A DNA stretch of 64,000 nt from Halichondria panicea (GCF_963675165.1 NC_087379.1:5659442-5723441); one strand, 5' to 3'. Positions 1 through 12,150 are shown, numbered from the stretch's first letter. The notes: generated by a model not told the origin, from the letters alone. Numbers and translations: made by a program.

Positions 1-719
1 ACTGGACATCTTGGGTATTATTGAATAGCATAAATAGGACAAGAATTGATTTGAATATAATGTTCAATGGTTCAATCCTCCATTTTGTTTCCCAAAAGGG
101 CCAGGTCTTGTTTGGGTGATTGCTGATTATACTCTCTACTCTTCAACTTATAATACTTGAAAATGGCACACGACAAACTGATCGTTTCCTCTGAGTCGAT
201 TTATGATGCACTTCAGTGATAATTCTTCTCCTTGGATATTGAGCTTCTCACTTGCTGGCAAACAGGCTTTTAGGGATCCACCATTAATTTACCACAAGAC
301 AGGAAAAAGATGTAATCAGTACTTACAAATAACTGCCCAATCAAATTGTTCCATGCAGTCATGTGCACAAAACATTAAAGACCACACCTTTTGTGGTTTC
401 CATGTGTGCAATTTCCTAACCACAAGAATGAATATTTGACACAAGTTTAATTATTGTAGCTAAATTTTTGTTTATGATTAATATTCGTTAACCACAATTT
501 TAATCATGGACGATGAACAATATTCAATTTTTTCCCTGAATTTATTTCGTACAATGACCCGACGGCAAAGTTAAATTGCCGGAACAGGGCAAAATTATAA
601 TGAAATTCAGAAATACTAATATATGTATCATACAGTCGGGGAAATTAGACATGGAAACTATCGTCATCAATAAACATCTCTCCTAGATTCAAGCTGATCT
701 GATAAACTGTCCTAAATGT
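1..719. other. non-coding 3' flank of SSR3
   Basis: AT-rich sequence downstream of the SSR3 stop codon. Open frames here are short and show no family resemblance or exon-like splice flanks. I see no RNA gene or element with recognisable ends. Confidence 0.5.
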
Positions 720-2197
720 TCATACACCTGTTGAGAGGAGAGCACACAATCCACCAGCTCCTGCCGTGGCAACAACGTAGTTTCTGAGACAAAGAGTCAA
801 GGAGAACACACAAGCAGACAGCGCGTAGTTACACGAAGAATCATCCATACAAATACATACTGTAGGGATGGCTGGCTAACTGTAAACTATAAGGTCCACT
901 AGTAATTTAGTGCAATTAAGGTTTGAAAAGGCTTGTAATGCTAGCTACCAAGCATGTAGCTAGTAAGTTCACACGCAGCTCAGCCTAGAGCTTACATTAT
1001 ATTCAACACTACACGGCGGAGTTGTGCTAGGCCAAACACCAGCATCCACCATTAGTACATACAGAAACAGCTAGAAAGTGAGAGTACACCACAACAATGG
1101 GGCCAAAGCAAGGCTGTGTGTGTGTGTTTAGACTACAGGTGAATTGTCCCCCAGAAACACAGGGTAGTCACAACAACAGTGTGGGAGGATACACGACAGG
1201 TGCAAACTGCCTGAGGAAGTAGAACAGTCCCAGGACGAGGAGCAGGTAGAGAGTGTTGTTGTAGAATATGGAGAAAGTCGTGGCCTCACTGTCAGCTACC
1301 TCATTCTTCTTCCATGAGATCCTGCAAAGTACGAGAAAAGTCTAATATGAATGCATGCCATTATACGATAACAAATACACCCTGCAACTGCAATTCTAGA
1401 CTAAACATAAAGGCTAGGGAGATAATCCTTTTGTACAGATCAAAAATAGTGGAAATCGACACCATTGTTGCCATCTCAAGCATTGTGTACCTTAAGATAG
1501 GTACATGTAGAATCAGAGTGTATAGAGCACTACAAAAGTTAATCGCCAATTCACTTTATACTGTAGTTTTTTACCTCTCATCCTTCTCAGCTTTGGTGAG
1601 TTTCTTTCCACTTCCGGAGTTCATGTCGGCCGAGATCTCTTTCGAGATGGCAGCTTCACGCTTCATTGCAATCCTAGGAAATAAATATCAATGACAAAGT
1701 AAACTTAGTATCGTATGTCACACTTGTAACTAGTACGTCTTAGGAGCTGGGTACAACCTTACTTGTGCTTCATGTTGACTTTGGTCTTCTTGTAAGCATG
1801 GGCCAGGAGCATTGTGCTGATGATGGTGAAGGCAACGAACACTATTCCGTAAGTGATGAGGTCCATCATCTGAACTCGCCAGTACAACCCTGCATGGAAA
1901 GAGCACCTACATACATCACATATTGAAACAAAGCTTACAATACTTGTAAATTTTTACATTGTGTTTGAATAATTATAGCAATTAGGTATGCGTTTATTTT
2001 TGACACATCGTATGGGCAATTGTAAGCTAGTATCCCTGCTCACATAGTGGTAGGGCTGACACAATGAAGGCATTTCCATAGAAGAGAGCAGAAGCAGTGC
2101 CTGAGACTTGTCTGCTGCTCTCCAGCAGTAATCTCTCTTCCTCCTTGGTCATCTTGCCACCACCGGTGGAGCCATTCTTCTGAGTTTTTCCAGGCAT
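720..2197 (-). CDS. SSR3: Translocon-associated protein subunit gamma (TRAP-gamma/SSR3)
   Basis: Reading the minus strand, five exons join in phase: 2197-2044, 1889-1763, 1673-1575, 1321-1193 and 783-720. They encode about 190 residues, close to the roughly 185 of vertebrate SSR3. All introns are GT-AG. The start MPGKTQKNG leads a hydrophilic N-terminus, followed by family-typical stretches: [19 protein letters not shown] (first membrane segment), a cytosolic loop with KREAAISKE, then [14 protein letters not shown] and [13 protein letters not shown], and the C-terminal [15 protein letters not shown]. The protein is known as an ER membrane subunit of the TRAP complex next to Sec61, with several membrane spans. 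It lies head-to-tail with LSG1; only about 240 bp separate the LSG1 stop from this ATG. It appears intact and single copy in the window. Confidence 0.93.
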
Positions 2198-2435
2198 GTT
2201 CGATCCTGATCTGAGCAGTAAAGGAGCTAGGTTTATGGTTGTAGTACGGTGCTAAAAGACTTCCCTTTTGTGTTAGGAACAACGTGGTTCAACACTTGTC
2301 ATGTGAAAATTGGCTTTGTGCACATGATACAAATTATATTGGTCACCTTGAATTGGAATGGAGGTTGACAAAAAAGAAGATTTAATTATCCATAACTATT
2401 TACACAACACACATAAACACAATACATTATTATTG

Positions 2436-5400
2436 TTAGTATACTATAGTTCTTCTTGTCTTTTCTTTCTTGTTCCGATTATTATGCTTCCTCCAAGGCT
2501 TTCCCTCAGAGTCAGTGAGTGGGCCTGGTCCCTGTCGAACTACACTTTTCGTGATGACACGAACTTGAGCCTGCATAACAAACATTTTGAGAACATTAAA
2601 ACTTAGCCACTAGTATCCCTTGATTTTACACAGCCTCCAACATTACATGTTATACGCATCAATAGTTATTAAAATCATGCATGGGAGCTTACTTGTCTGA
2701 AATATTCCTTGTCGAATTCACTCTTTGTTCGTGGTACCTGCAAAAGACATTAATATATCAGTAAGGCAGTCTCACAGTACACATCAGCACCTACGAACCT
2801 TGTCTGTACCAGCGGCTTCTTGTGTCACAGGCCCAACGGAGTCATCATCATCACACTGAGACGACTCGACAGAGGTGAACTGGTTGAACAGGGCAAGGTC
2901 GACACCAGGGGGAGGGTGAGAGTAGAGGAGACGGCCGTTCACATAGTCCTTTAGAATGTACCTGGCACTTCTGGGGCCGTCCGGTTGACCGTGGCTCGTC
3001 ATAAACCCTCTGACATCTGCAGAGGAAAATAATACAATATGGAATGCTACATAATATACAGTAGACTCTCGTTAATCCAGTCACCCTTGGGACCATGCAG
3101 CTTGGCCGGAATAGCGAGGTGGCTGTAGCTCAGGAAATAGCCGCGGCTTAAAAACGACCTTACCTCGAATCAAATGACTACTTTTGCGGTTCTTGTCTCG
3201 AGGATAATGTAGGATAATGAATCATTCTGTTCTCTATTTAAGTGTAATCCAATTTTATTTGCTAAACCACACCCAAAACGTCATATCCGGCCGTAAATAT
3301 ACGTATAAAATTACATTGAAAACCTTGTTTGGGACAGCCAGCACTGGCCGGTAAACGGAATAGCGAGTGGCCGTACTTCAGGGTGAGTTTTGTGCAGTAA
3401 ACATATAGCTAGCATTCCGTGCCAAGCCAAATGGCCGGTATATCGAGGTGGCCGTACTTCAGAGAGCCAGAATAGCGAGAGTCTACTGTAATTATGATGC
3501 AACGATCAAAAAGTACCCGGCTATTTGGCATCTAAAGAAACACTTAAAACTCCGAGTATGTATTCCCTAAGAGCTACACTAATGAGACGTAACGCTGTAA
3601 AATTAATGGTTTACAGAGTATACATTTATAGTGACATAATAATTATTATACTTACAGCCATAAGCTCCACATAGCTCCTCAGCATAAGGTGGTCGATCGG
3701 GATCCTCTCCTTCCTGGGGGTGTGGTAGTCTGATTCCGTAGGTCTCCTCGAGGATAGGCCGTGGGATTCGTGAGGCCACAAGGGACACTGGGGGAATATG
3801 GTCCCTCATCTGGTCTATGGGTAGGATCCCGCTCACAACCATCTCCGCTTTGGAGGTTACAAAGGTGGGGAAGACGAGGCCAGGACAATCACACAGGAGG
3901 AGGTTCTCGCTCAGGAACAGGGTCTTAAGTAAGGTGTGTAAGTGTTATGTGTAGTATTGGGTCATAGATGCTCATGTAAAAAAAACTGATAGTGTATCAA
4001 AAAGGATATACCGTATATCTTCTAATTTATCGGACACTTCTAATTACCCCGGACACCCTTTTGGGCTTTGAGTAGCTAGTTTTAGATAGCTAGTGCAACT
4101 ATTCAGTCGCACACTGTTCTATTAAACTTAGCTAGCTCGCATGCAGCTGCTTGCTTGTTCTAGACACTTCCATGCTCTATAAAAATCTGTTCCAATTATA
4201 CCCAGACAATTTCCAAAATAATTAAATTTTGCTGTCCGATAAATTAGAAGATATACGGTAAACACACCACATTGAGTTCACTACAATAACTCACCTGAAA
4301 GTGTTTCGTCCTCCCAGGAGTGGCAGACACTGGGACCTTCTTGCACTGAATGAGGGCATTGATGGTGGAGCTCTTTCCAACATTGGGGTACCCCACCTGT
4401 AGACAATGGAATTATAATTATAGCTTAATATAGACTAGCTTTTATTGTTACTTGAAACCTGTAATTTAAGTACTGCCAAAGAAATTAAACAACCGTGGGT
4501 GCTGATGCCTCAGTGGAGGTGCCAAAGCTGCATCATAAAGCTAATACCGTATAGCGCGAAATTTTTGAGGCACTTCTAAAAGCATTTCGTTGCACAATGT
4601 TCGTGGGATGACTGCTTACCGGAAGCCACGCCTTAATCTTTGTACGTTATAGAAGATAATTCTAATTAAAAAACAATTTTTGTGGACTTAATTTTCATGT
4701 AGGATTGCTAACGAAAACAGCGTGCTATACGGTAATACACATAAATTATATATGATGAACATTTTTGGTTTGCTGCATGCAGGCAGAATCCAGAATCACA
4801 GGGAAACTCAAAGAGTCGGAATCATCGACCATGATTGTTGTTAAAAACTATCGATGCAAAAAGTCCAAGTCTAAAATGAATGGCTGCATCAGCAGAGCCT
4901 TGCAGCTCTCTTCTCACTCTTACAGCTACCAATAGCTAGCGTTTTAGTACAGAGCTAACTACTAAGTAGAGTAGCAACACTCCAGGGACAATTTTTTCTA
5001 TGCACTCTTCTGAAAACGAAAACCTGACTAGAAGCCTATAGAAACTCTTACTTGCACTTCATTGATCCTTGAGCAGCTGTAACGGTCTACACGACAGACA
5101 TACACCTGCACATGCGCACCGAGGCATAATAATTATACTATGCATAGAGCAAAAAAGAATTGGGACAGCAATTTGCTGTCCTTTTGAGCAACTGAAATTG
5201 TCCAAAAAGGAGAGTTCGTAACGATACGAAGATCTACAGTGTTAATACAACGGTCTATCTACAATCACACTTAGTAATAATTATAGGTAACTAACTATAT
5301 CTACATCAACAGTCTACTAACACTCAGTCTCTGAATCAGGACCACTCTCAAAGTGAACGTCTAGATCTTCGAAATCAACATTGTGACAAACATCCTTTTC

Positions 5401-8400
5401 GTAAACCTCTTCAATATACTTTCTTACATTGCAATCTTCCTCACGCTGACGATACTGATATCTCTTTGCTGCTACTATGAAAGCCACAACACCTGCGACT
5501 GAAATAACAATGTTCACCAGGAAATAAACCAGTCCAGCTCGAGGGGAGTCCCACCAGAAACGAAACGGTAAAAGAATTCCAAGAACACCAATCAACTGAA
5601 AAAGTCCTTTAATAGCAAAAAAAATTCCAATGAGAAATCCTTTCATAGAGTGAGGGCTTTGAGCACAGATGAATTCAAACACTCCACCATAGATAAATAC
5701 ATAGGCCACAGCAACAAGGACTTGCTGAATAATGAGAATGAAGGGGCAGAGATGAAGGGTAATATCAACAAGAGTTCCATTATTAGTTGTATAGTTAAAA
5801 TCATAATAAAACTGAGGACCAAACACTGAGCCAGTATTATGGCTGTTAGCGAGAAGGTGACCAATGGTGTCGATAAACAGTGAGCAAAACAGACTAACAG
5901 AGATCAGACAAAGACCAATTCCAATTCGTCTCAAAATACCAGGGAGATACTTGTGGAACAGAGGATAAATAAACTTGAGAAAAATGGGGACAAAAAGAAG
6001 AAGGAACACAGGATACAGAGTGCTACCATTAGTGAACATGGAGTAAACAACGGTGCTAAAACTAATATCATATATCCTAATTAAGCCATTCTCTGCCTCC
6101 ATGTGATTCCTCAGTATATCAAGAAAAGGTGATGCAGCAATATCAGCCGTAAAGAATGGTCCAATTGATAGTAAAATGACAACAATTCCAAAAAACGATT
6201 TCACATTCTCCACTTGCTCGGTAGTGAATGGTCCTCCATACTTGTCCTTGCCTAGATCCAGTCCAGTGGGTATGTCATCCTCCCAGAATGTAAAGGCACT
6301 GCGTTGAATAGGAATCTTGTTTCTTCTTGCAAAGTCGACAACTCTTGCAACCTCTTTGTAAGGATTACCAATGCCAGTGTCAATAACAAACCACCTGCGC
6401 TTAGCAACACAGAAAGTTACTGGTACACAAACTAGCACAACTAACAGGACAAGTCCATATATAGAAAAGCTTAGGAAACCAGTGGCAATAGCTGAACTCC
6501 ATACCAGTTTCCCAAAACATATTCCAATATAGAGTGTGAAGAGAAACCAATGAATGAAAAGAAAGCTGTCTCTAGAAGGAGAATCAGTTAATTGGTCAAC
6601 TCCAAACTGAATAACGTTGGCTAAAAATCCAGCAAATGCAATCCATAAGGATAAAAAATAAATAAATCCAAGAACACCATCAATTACTCCAAGCGAAATG
6701 GCTAAAGACCAGTACAGAGGGTCTACGCTTCTAGTTAACATAATTGGTCCAATAACAGCGTTCACAATACCACCGACAACAATAAAAGTCGTGACTCCAC
6801 ACCACATGGTGCACATACTACATCTCACAACTTTATATCTGCCATACCGAACATCTGCTAAGTATCCGGCTAGAGGATAGAAGAGGAGCCAGATAGCAAA
6901 CACAGCATACACACCACAAGCTAATACTGTATTTTCTGTTAGGCCGAATAAATTCATTACATTGATCATAACTTCAGGATTCAAAAAACCACCATAGATG
7001 AAAGACATTAATGCAGTCCAAAAGAGAATCATTAATCCAGCCTTTGACTTGATTAGCACACTTTCCTTGTTGCCATATTTCCCGTGATTACTTATCACGA
7101 GTGGTGTGGCTTCAGTGGCATCTCTGCTGGCATCTGGTGCAGGAGTTTCATGAAGGGAAGCTTGCTCTATAGTTCCTTGCTCAAAACTTGCCATTGGTCT
7201 TACATGTACGTGAGTGTAGCTACTTGACTAAGTAAAGAAATGCTCACTACATTATGCAGAGTTACACCCATTATAAAAGCAACAATACAATATTAGCCAT
7301 AGCTAATCAGAGAAATCATGAATTCATACGTATGAGTATAGAACTACGGAGGCAACTTTAAACAATGTTAATTACTACTACTACAACGGTTTGCGAGTAT
7401 CACCACCATCTCATTCATGTATGCCTTGACATGGCTACCCCAACAGGAGCTCAACTGTGTCTCCATTATTATTCTATTATATCAAGAGTATGCTTATGAA
7501 AGCAACTACGTAGTTTCCTTAATGGGACCCGCCACTACTGTGGACTCCTTTTGGTAACACCCAACTTATGGGTATTTTCTTAGTTTTGGGAGTATTGCCT
7601 ATTTCTATTCCTTGGAGCTGAATGAGGGCCACCAACACTTACGTGCCGTACTCCCCCAAACCTAATCGCAGTCACGTGACAGAGATGAATGTGTACGTGA
7701 CATCTGCTTAGACAGTACTACTGAGGAGGAAATCTTTCGCTACCTGAAGAATTAAGAGCTGAAATAAACGTTCACCCCTTTCCCTACTTACTTTAGACGA
7801 CTATAGTCGGCATGGCTACCGATAATGTTCAAAAATCATTGTGCATGCCGTGTTGGAGCTATGCGCACGCTGCAGGTACCAGCACATGCGCATTGAGCTG
7901 CTCTTTCACATAGTATTCCTAATATTTTGCTTCGAGGTACAGTTCGATCAAAATCGTCGAAAGAAAAGTGACCGTTTGACAATATCTTCGTAGTGTAACC
8001 TCAGGGAGGTTCTAGGGAAGCTAGACAGTGAGAATATCGATGCCTACGGCCTTGAAGAGTGGGAGGACAGTGACTGGGATCATAGCTAGGTAGGAAGCTT
8101 CCTTTCAAAAGGTCAAGCTAAAAAGAAAGCTGAGCCTGAGAATCCTGAGGACGCATTTGAGGTGGACCATATGTTCTTGGACCTGGTGTAAGTAAGTATC
8201 ATGAGCGACCACTGAACTTGTAAACCTGTGTGTAGGTGAAGAAAATATTTCCCGGGAAAAGGGCGTCTGCTGATAGGACCTCACAGACAAGTTTCTCCTG
8301 ATTGAGCCATGTCACCGTGAGAACATTCTAAATACCTATATCATGTGTTCAGTCACTTCGTAACATCATATAATATTGTTTGTGTTTGTGTGCATAATTG

Positions 8401-11234
8401 TGAATTATTGCTAACAAATGTTAATTGCGAGGTGGTTGGTTGCTAGACAACGATGATGAATCCTTGCGCTGCAACAGGTCCGGTTCTACCTGTGGAACTT
8501 TGTTTAAATACATAGTTTTATGAGTTAAGGATTTTTTAAGCACTTTTAATTAAAGCAAGGAAAGCGGTAGCGGTTAACCGTTTTTAGAACTAAAAAATAA
8601 GTAAATTTTTACACACAAAACAGATTAAAAAATGTGGGCGGGGCTGTGTATTAACTGATTCAGCAATAATTGAAGGTTCCAGTCCTTAATTTGTTACGCA
8701 GTAGCAATACGGTATCAAGATTGATTTACATGCATGCACATAGAAAAAACATCCTGCAATCACTTTTGTACACCAGTATATTTATAGCAGGACATAATAA
8801 TCCAGCCACCCACCATTCCCACTGTAGTGAGCCCCCCGTCTTGTACTGGACTGACAGACAGCAGTAGTTCAACCAACTCCTCTCCAGTTAACAGTCGAGT
8901 GTCTCCTTCTCTGTCATCATCATCACTCACTACGTGGGAACAAAACACTAAATTAGTCAGCGTACAGTGACTGATAAAGTCCTCCAGCGAGGCTATACCT
9001 CGAGAGGTACGTAAAAAATGTATTTTTGTATCCCTAGTGTATGACATAATTATATATGTAACCAGTGGCTTATTAAGTGGACATAGCTAGGGATACATAT
9101 ATATATATTATGTTTACTTTTTGAATCAGAATGGTTTTCCTCTTCAATCGCAGGTTTAGTACTTTTGACTAAAAGCTTCTTGTCATTAGTTTCAATTTCA
9201 TCAAGTGCTGGCTCTACTGCAAAGTTAGTGTCTTGGGTTTCGATTGTTGTAGTCTTTACATCATCAACGGTATCAGTATCTATGGTGTCATTGACAGTGA
9301 TTGTCTGGTCATCCATTGCACATTCATCAGAGGAGGTGGAGTCATGGCGACTAGATGACTCGGAGTCAGGTTCTGATCCTGATTCCAGCATGGGACTCAG
9401 ACTTGGTGAATTCAACAGCTCGAGTTGTTGCAGCCGCTCAGTTTCCATGGTAGCAGACCAGAATGCTACAGTAAGGGACGGACAGTCTTCAGTGAAGTAC
9501 TTGAGCCATTCTTGCCTGCATTATAGATAACGAGCATTAGGTAATAATTATATACCGTATAGAGCACATTGAGGGTATAAGTGTTCGTGGTTTTCGCTGA
9601 TTAAGCATGTATCGCTAACACATTAATTATTTTTATAACCACACATTTAATACTGCAGCTATTCCTCAAAAATTAAATCCGAGAAAACATTTGTAACGGT
9701 TATTCCGCGAAAGTTGTGATACCAATCAGTCAAAATGATATTATTGTTAATTCTCACCGTTGCTTGAGTGTTAATAGGTCGGACTTGCTGATGAGCACTA
9801 CATTCACTTTCTCAGACTTTATTTCCTTCACATACTTCTCCTGGAGAAATGGTACAAAACAATAAGAGATCACAAAACAACTTGTTGAGCTTACCAAATC
9901 TTCACATCGGAAGAGAAGAGGATTTCGTGCATCAACGATCTGCACCACCACATCACTGAGCAAAATACAGCACTCAATCATGTGACAATCCACATCTACC
10001 GTAACACCAAAGGAGGTACGACACGAGTACCTCTATTAGGCTTGGTCACATGTGACTAATCGAGGTACTCGTGTCGGACCTCCTCTGACATAACACTCCA
10101 TCTATCCTAAACGTAATACAAGCATTATAATTATTATTGAATTACCATAATTTTGACGTAACTTTCAGCACTGAACACGCAATAGCTAAACACACTCTAT
10201 CTCGATCATTCTCACCTTCTCTCGATGACCCTCCACAGTTGTCTCCAGAACTCGAGGTTCCTCTCAAATGGAGTGAGGACCAACTTCTCGTTCTCCTCCA
10301 GTACCACGAGGCCCCTCCTCCACTCCAGGAATGAGTCCCTCTCCAACTGGTCCAGCTCTTTTCCTGTTGTCGTGGAGTCCCAGTGAGGCCTGGAGGGGAA
10401 CAAAAACAGAACTTAGTGGCACAACGTGTTACTCTATTCTCTCATTCAAAGGTAGCTAGCAACACCCCATCCCACATTAGGTCTTTTGATAAGTTATAAT
10501 AATGGGCCAAAAACAAGTCTCTCTGTTTATTGCTATAGATTGTGTGTTCGAGGCATAATTATTGTGTGTTCTGATACTATACCTTACCTTCTGGGGATGC
10601 ATAGGAACTCTTGATGATCTTTCTGAGCTTGCTCGATCTCTGCATACTCTGATGCACTGGGCAGACCCGTGTAAACACTAAAGTCCACCACCCGTATATT
10701 CAGCTTCTCTGCAATGACAAAGAATGAGACACAAACCTCCAAACTATATAAACTACTAAGATCGAGTGTAGGCATTAAAATCATTGTGTAGTTTTGCTAA
10801 ATACAAAAATTATGTGCTCTGCACAGCGTACCTGCTGTGAATTCAGTTCCTGCCAGTTTAGCGGTGTTGAGGAACTCGTCCAACCTACTCTCCTCAGTCA
10901 CAGAGCGGAGGTTCAGGCGACCCCACTCGTACCCATCCTCCAACTCACTGCTATGCAACTACAGGGAATTGAATACTCTTTGGTAAGCTAGCTATGTGCG
11001 TCAGACAGAATAGACATTGGTTTGATGATGATAATTGATACATTCTAGCTGGTATTAAAAGTGTAGATATATCTACTATATGCAGTTAGCTATCTCTTGG
11101 ACTTGATATCATAGACAAAGTCTCACCCAACTGTCTGCTTGTGCTTTTCCAGCACCTCTTCTCCTTCTGTTTTTGTCCTTGATGATGGCCTTCCCCAGAC
11201 CAGTCTTCCCACCTTTCTTTCCAGGTTGGCTCAT
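2436..11234 (-). CDS. LSG1: Large subunit GTPase 1 (LSG1), apparently intact 13-exon copy
   Basis: Thirteen GT-AG exons join in frame on the minus strand: 11234-11127, 10958-10832, 10708-10588, 10389-10216, 9955-9895, 9840-9758, 9515-9118, 8929-8814, 4396-4295, 3923-3656, 3016-2799, 2737-2693 and 2570-2436. The product is about 651 aa (human is 658). Its order is that of a circularly permuted YRG/YlqF-type GTPase: VVQIVDARNPLLFRCEDL, then G4 (LISKSD, about residues 214-219), an acidic insert in exon 7, G1 (GYPNVGKSS, about 398-406) and G3 (DCPG, 442-445). The tail includes GKPWRKHNNRNKKEK. LSG1 is known to release NMD3 from the cytosolic pre-60S ribosomal subunit. Intron 8 (about 4.4 kb) holds a whole POT transporter gene on the same strand. 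The exon 11 donor (GTTCG) is atypical but is also present in the second copy. This is the only LSG1 copy here without visible damage. Confidence 0.93.
3057..3490. mobile_element. pogo/Tigger-like MITE, copy 1
   Basis: Inverted ends TACAGTAGACTCTCG...GAGAGTCTACTGTA flank about 430 bp with no coding capacity, in LSG1 intron 10. Subterminal motifs such as GGCCGGAATAGCGAGGTGGCCGT repeat in both orientations; the flanking TA fits Tc1/pogo-type insertion. Close copies lie at 50415-50837 and 62820-63226. Class assignment rests only on the CAGTAGACTCTCGTTAATCC-type end. Confidence 0.8.
4009..4260. mobile_element. MITE with TACCGTATATCTTC ends
   Basis: About 250 bp in LSG1 intron 9. The left end, TACCGTATATCTTCTAATTT, is the reverse complement of the right end. 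It sits at a TA dinucleotide and has no ORF. A degraded relative is visible around 26090-26482. Confidence 0.8.
4545..4734. mobile_element. MITE with TACCGTATAGC ends
   Basis: About 190 bp bounded by TACCGTATAGCGCG and its inverted counterpart CGTGCTATACGGTA, in LSG1 intron 8. It shares end sequence with copies at 11462, 26494, 50228 and 63344. Non-coding. Confidence 0.7.
4735..5316. other. spacer downstream of POT-1, duplicated elsewhere
   Basis: Non-coding intron-8 sequence. Roughly 4790-5100 reappears, diverged, at about 28440-28810 next to another set of decayed LSG1 exons. It therefore belongs to the duplicated module rather than to a mobile element. No ORF of interest. Confidence 0.6.
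5317..7194 (-). CDS. POT/PTR-family (SLC15-like) transporter, POT-1
   Basis: An uninterrupted 625-residue membrane protein. A hydrophilic N-terminus (about 1-50, with an EATPLV dileucine-like motif) precedes roughly a dozen hydrophobic segments. POT-family marks include PLAGYLADVRYGRYK (107-121), IQFGVDQL (195-202), a long cytosolic stretch with FTFWEDD and KYGGPFTTEQVENV (about 298-335), and EFICAQSPHSMKG (507-519). POT members move di/tripeptides, nitrate or other solutes, mostly with protons; the substrate here cannot be read. The usual ExxER motif of helix 1 is absent: that segment reads LFWTALMSFIYGGFLNPE. The gene is intronless, nested in LSG1 intron 8 on the same strand, and has at least five long paralogues in the window. 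It could belong to a sponge-type POT subfamily distinct from PEPT1/2. Confidence 0.85.
   Translation of the reverse strand: MASFEQGTIEQASLHETPAPDASRDATEATPLVISNHGKYGNKESVLIKSKAGLMILFWTALMSFIYGGFLNPEVMINVMNLFGLTENTVLACGVYAVFAIWLLFYPLAGYLADVRYGRYKVVRCSMCTMWCGVTTFIVVGGIVNAVIGPIMLTRSVDPLYWSLAISLGVIDGVLGFIYFLSLWIAFAGFLANVIQFGVDQLTDSPSRDSFLFIHWFLFTLYIGICFGKLVWSSAIATGFLSFSIYGLVLLVVLVCVPVTFCVAKRRWFVIDTGIGNPYKEVARVVDFARRNKIPIQRSAFTFWEDDIPTGLDLGKDKYGGPFTTEQVENVKSFFGIVVILLSIGPFFTADIAASPFLDILRNHMEAENGLIRIYDISFSTVVYSMFTNGSTLYPVFLLLFVPIFLKFIYPLFHKYLPGILRRIGIGLCLISVSLFCSLFIDTIGHLLANSHNTGSVFGPQFYYDFNYTTNNGTLVDITLHLCPFILIIQQVLVAVAYVFIYGGVFEFICAQSPHSMKGFLIGIFFAIKGLFQLIGVLGILLPFRFWWDSPRAGLVYFLVNIVISVAGVVAFIVAAKRYQYRQREEDCNVRKYIEEVYEKDVCHNVDFEDLDVHFESGPDSETEC
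7252..7275 (-). promoter_or_regulatory. conserved upstream motif of POT genes
   Basis: ATGCAGAGTTACACCCATT lies about 60-80 bp before the POT-1 ATG. Matches occur about 58708-58726 (POT-6), 42693-42712 (POT-5, with a small insert) and split by transposons at 31776/37223 (POT-4). Conservation may reflect recent duplication rather than function. Confidence 0.35.
8003..8187 (+). other. possible gene fragment, unrecognised
   Basis: Two short open stretches, REVLGKLDSENIDAYGLEEW (from 8003, stop at 8087) and KGQAKKKAEPENPEDAFEVD (from 8108, followed by a GTAAGT donor-like site), have an acidic exon-like composition. They lie in LSG1 intron 8, opposite strand. I do not recognise a family. They could be remnants of a transposon gene or chance. 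Confidence 0.2.
10011..10084. repeat. 74-bp hairpin in LSG1 intron 4
   Basis: Left arm 10011-10033 (AGGAGGTACGACACGAGTAC...) pairs with right arm 10062-10084 with one mismatch, around a loop that itself contains GTCACATGTGAC. Probably a miniature foldback element. Confidence 0.75.
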
Positions 11235-11461
11235 GTCTCTCAAGAAATACTGTACATGTACGTGTTTGTTTTGCTGAGTTGACTACACGAGGGTGAAGCA
11301 ACGCCCATGCGCAGCCACACCCTTCTTTGCCTAGAAGAGAAGCGTCTGGAATCGAGGCTAGCCATCATTCGCTCTTATTTGGTAACACAAGGATGCACTT
11401 ACTCTAACATACACTCCTGGTAACACCCAAAGCATATTGATTAATTTATATACTCCATAAC

Positions 11462-11759
11462 TACCGTATAGCGGGTATATTTCGAGGGTACGGGTATAAA
11501 TTTTCGCGGAAATGCCTTTAGAAAGGTTTTTGCAGATAATTATAATTATAATGTTCGTAGAATAGTGCCTTTTTGCTGCATGCATGCATGCATGCAATAT
11601 TAAATTTGCGGTTCATGCCTAATCCGCGAAAACCACGAACATTTATACCCTTAAAATATACCCGCTATACGGTATCATGCAATATTAAATTTGCGGTTCA
11701 TGCCTAATCCGCGAAAACCACAAACATTTATACCCTTAAAATATACCCGCTATACGGTA
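11462..11759. mobile_element. TACCGTATAGCGGG MITE with duplicated right end
   Basis: 11462-11674 is bounded by TACCGTATAGCGGGTATAT and its inverse. The right 80 bp or so is then repeated head-to-tail at 11678-11759, ending again in CCCGCTATACGGTA. It lies upstream of the LSG1 start codon. Confidence 0.8.
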
Positions 11760-11799
11760 TTATGCCATCCATGTTCCATGTTCATGACTGCATGTGTTA

Positions 11800-12150
11800 T
11801 CACTTCACACCGATAATCTTCTAATAACACAATGTTGCAATAATGGCAAAAGACAAAAGACAGAACTGATTCTAGAGATGTACACAGCGCACATGTACTA
11901 ACAATGAACTCTAATAAGTTGAGCAATGGCTACTTTGAGAGAGTTCAGCAGTAGTTTCTTGACTGATAGTCTAGAGAGAACAAGAGTGGGACTAGCATAG
12001 TATCTCGTATCCTATAGCAAATATAGCCTGTGGTTGTTCGTTGACGAAGTTGAGAGGAATGGCAGGATGGTAGGGAGGAGCCCTGTCCTCCCTACAAGGA
12101 GGGAGAAAGAGAACAGATATAGAGCATAATACTGCATGTAACAGTAATAC
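11800..12150 (-). pseudogene. EMC1: EMC1 last-exon fragments
   Basis: The stretch resembles 51140-51780, the 3' end of the EMC1 copy. It shares the block with ACAATGAACTC, the reverse-strand tail region with TTCAGCAGTAGTTTCTTGACTG, and the exon around 12040-12100 whose minus-strand reading includes GxPPYHPxIP. The exons are fused and shortened, so it cannot code. Its position just upstream of LSG1, where PTCD1 would be expected, implies a deletion after a larger block was duplicated. Confidence 0.7.

Larger units (their letters stand above)
7195..8813. other. 5' flank of POT-1 and rest of LSG1 intron 8
   Basis: The first about 150 bp upstream of the POT-1 start contain GCAGAGTTACACCCATT (around 7256-7272). 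This motif recurs upstream of POT-4, POT-5 and POT-6, so it may be a shared promoter-proximal element. The remainder is AT-rich without a clear gene, apart from the doubtful fragment at 8003-8187. Confidence 0.5.

Noticed and set aside
203-439. 78-codon plus-strand frame downstream of SSR3
   Set aside because: No homology, no exon-like borders, composition like the surrounding AT-rich DNA.
5643-5864. Short minus-strand hydrophobic frames inside each POT gene (also at 23279, 30193, 41092, 57114)
   Set aside because: They recur at the same place in every copy only because the POT coding sequence is conserved; they are alternative-frame shadows.
9165-9530. 121-codon plus-strand frame rich in S and V
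   Set aside because: It is the antisense of LSG1 exon 7, which encodes an acidic serine-rich insert.
11572-11596. Short ATGC repeats (GCATGCATGCATGC) as a possible CRISPR or regulatory array
   Set aside because: Simple sequence within a MITE; no spacers or repeat structure.
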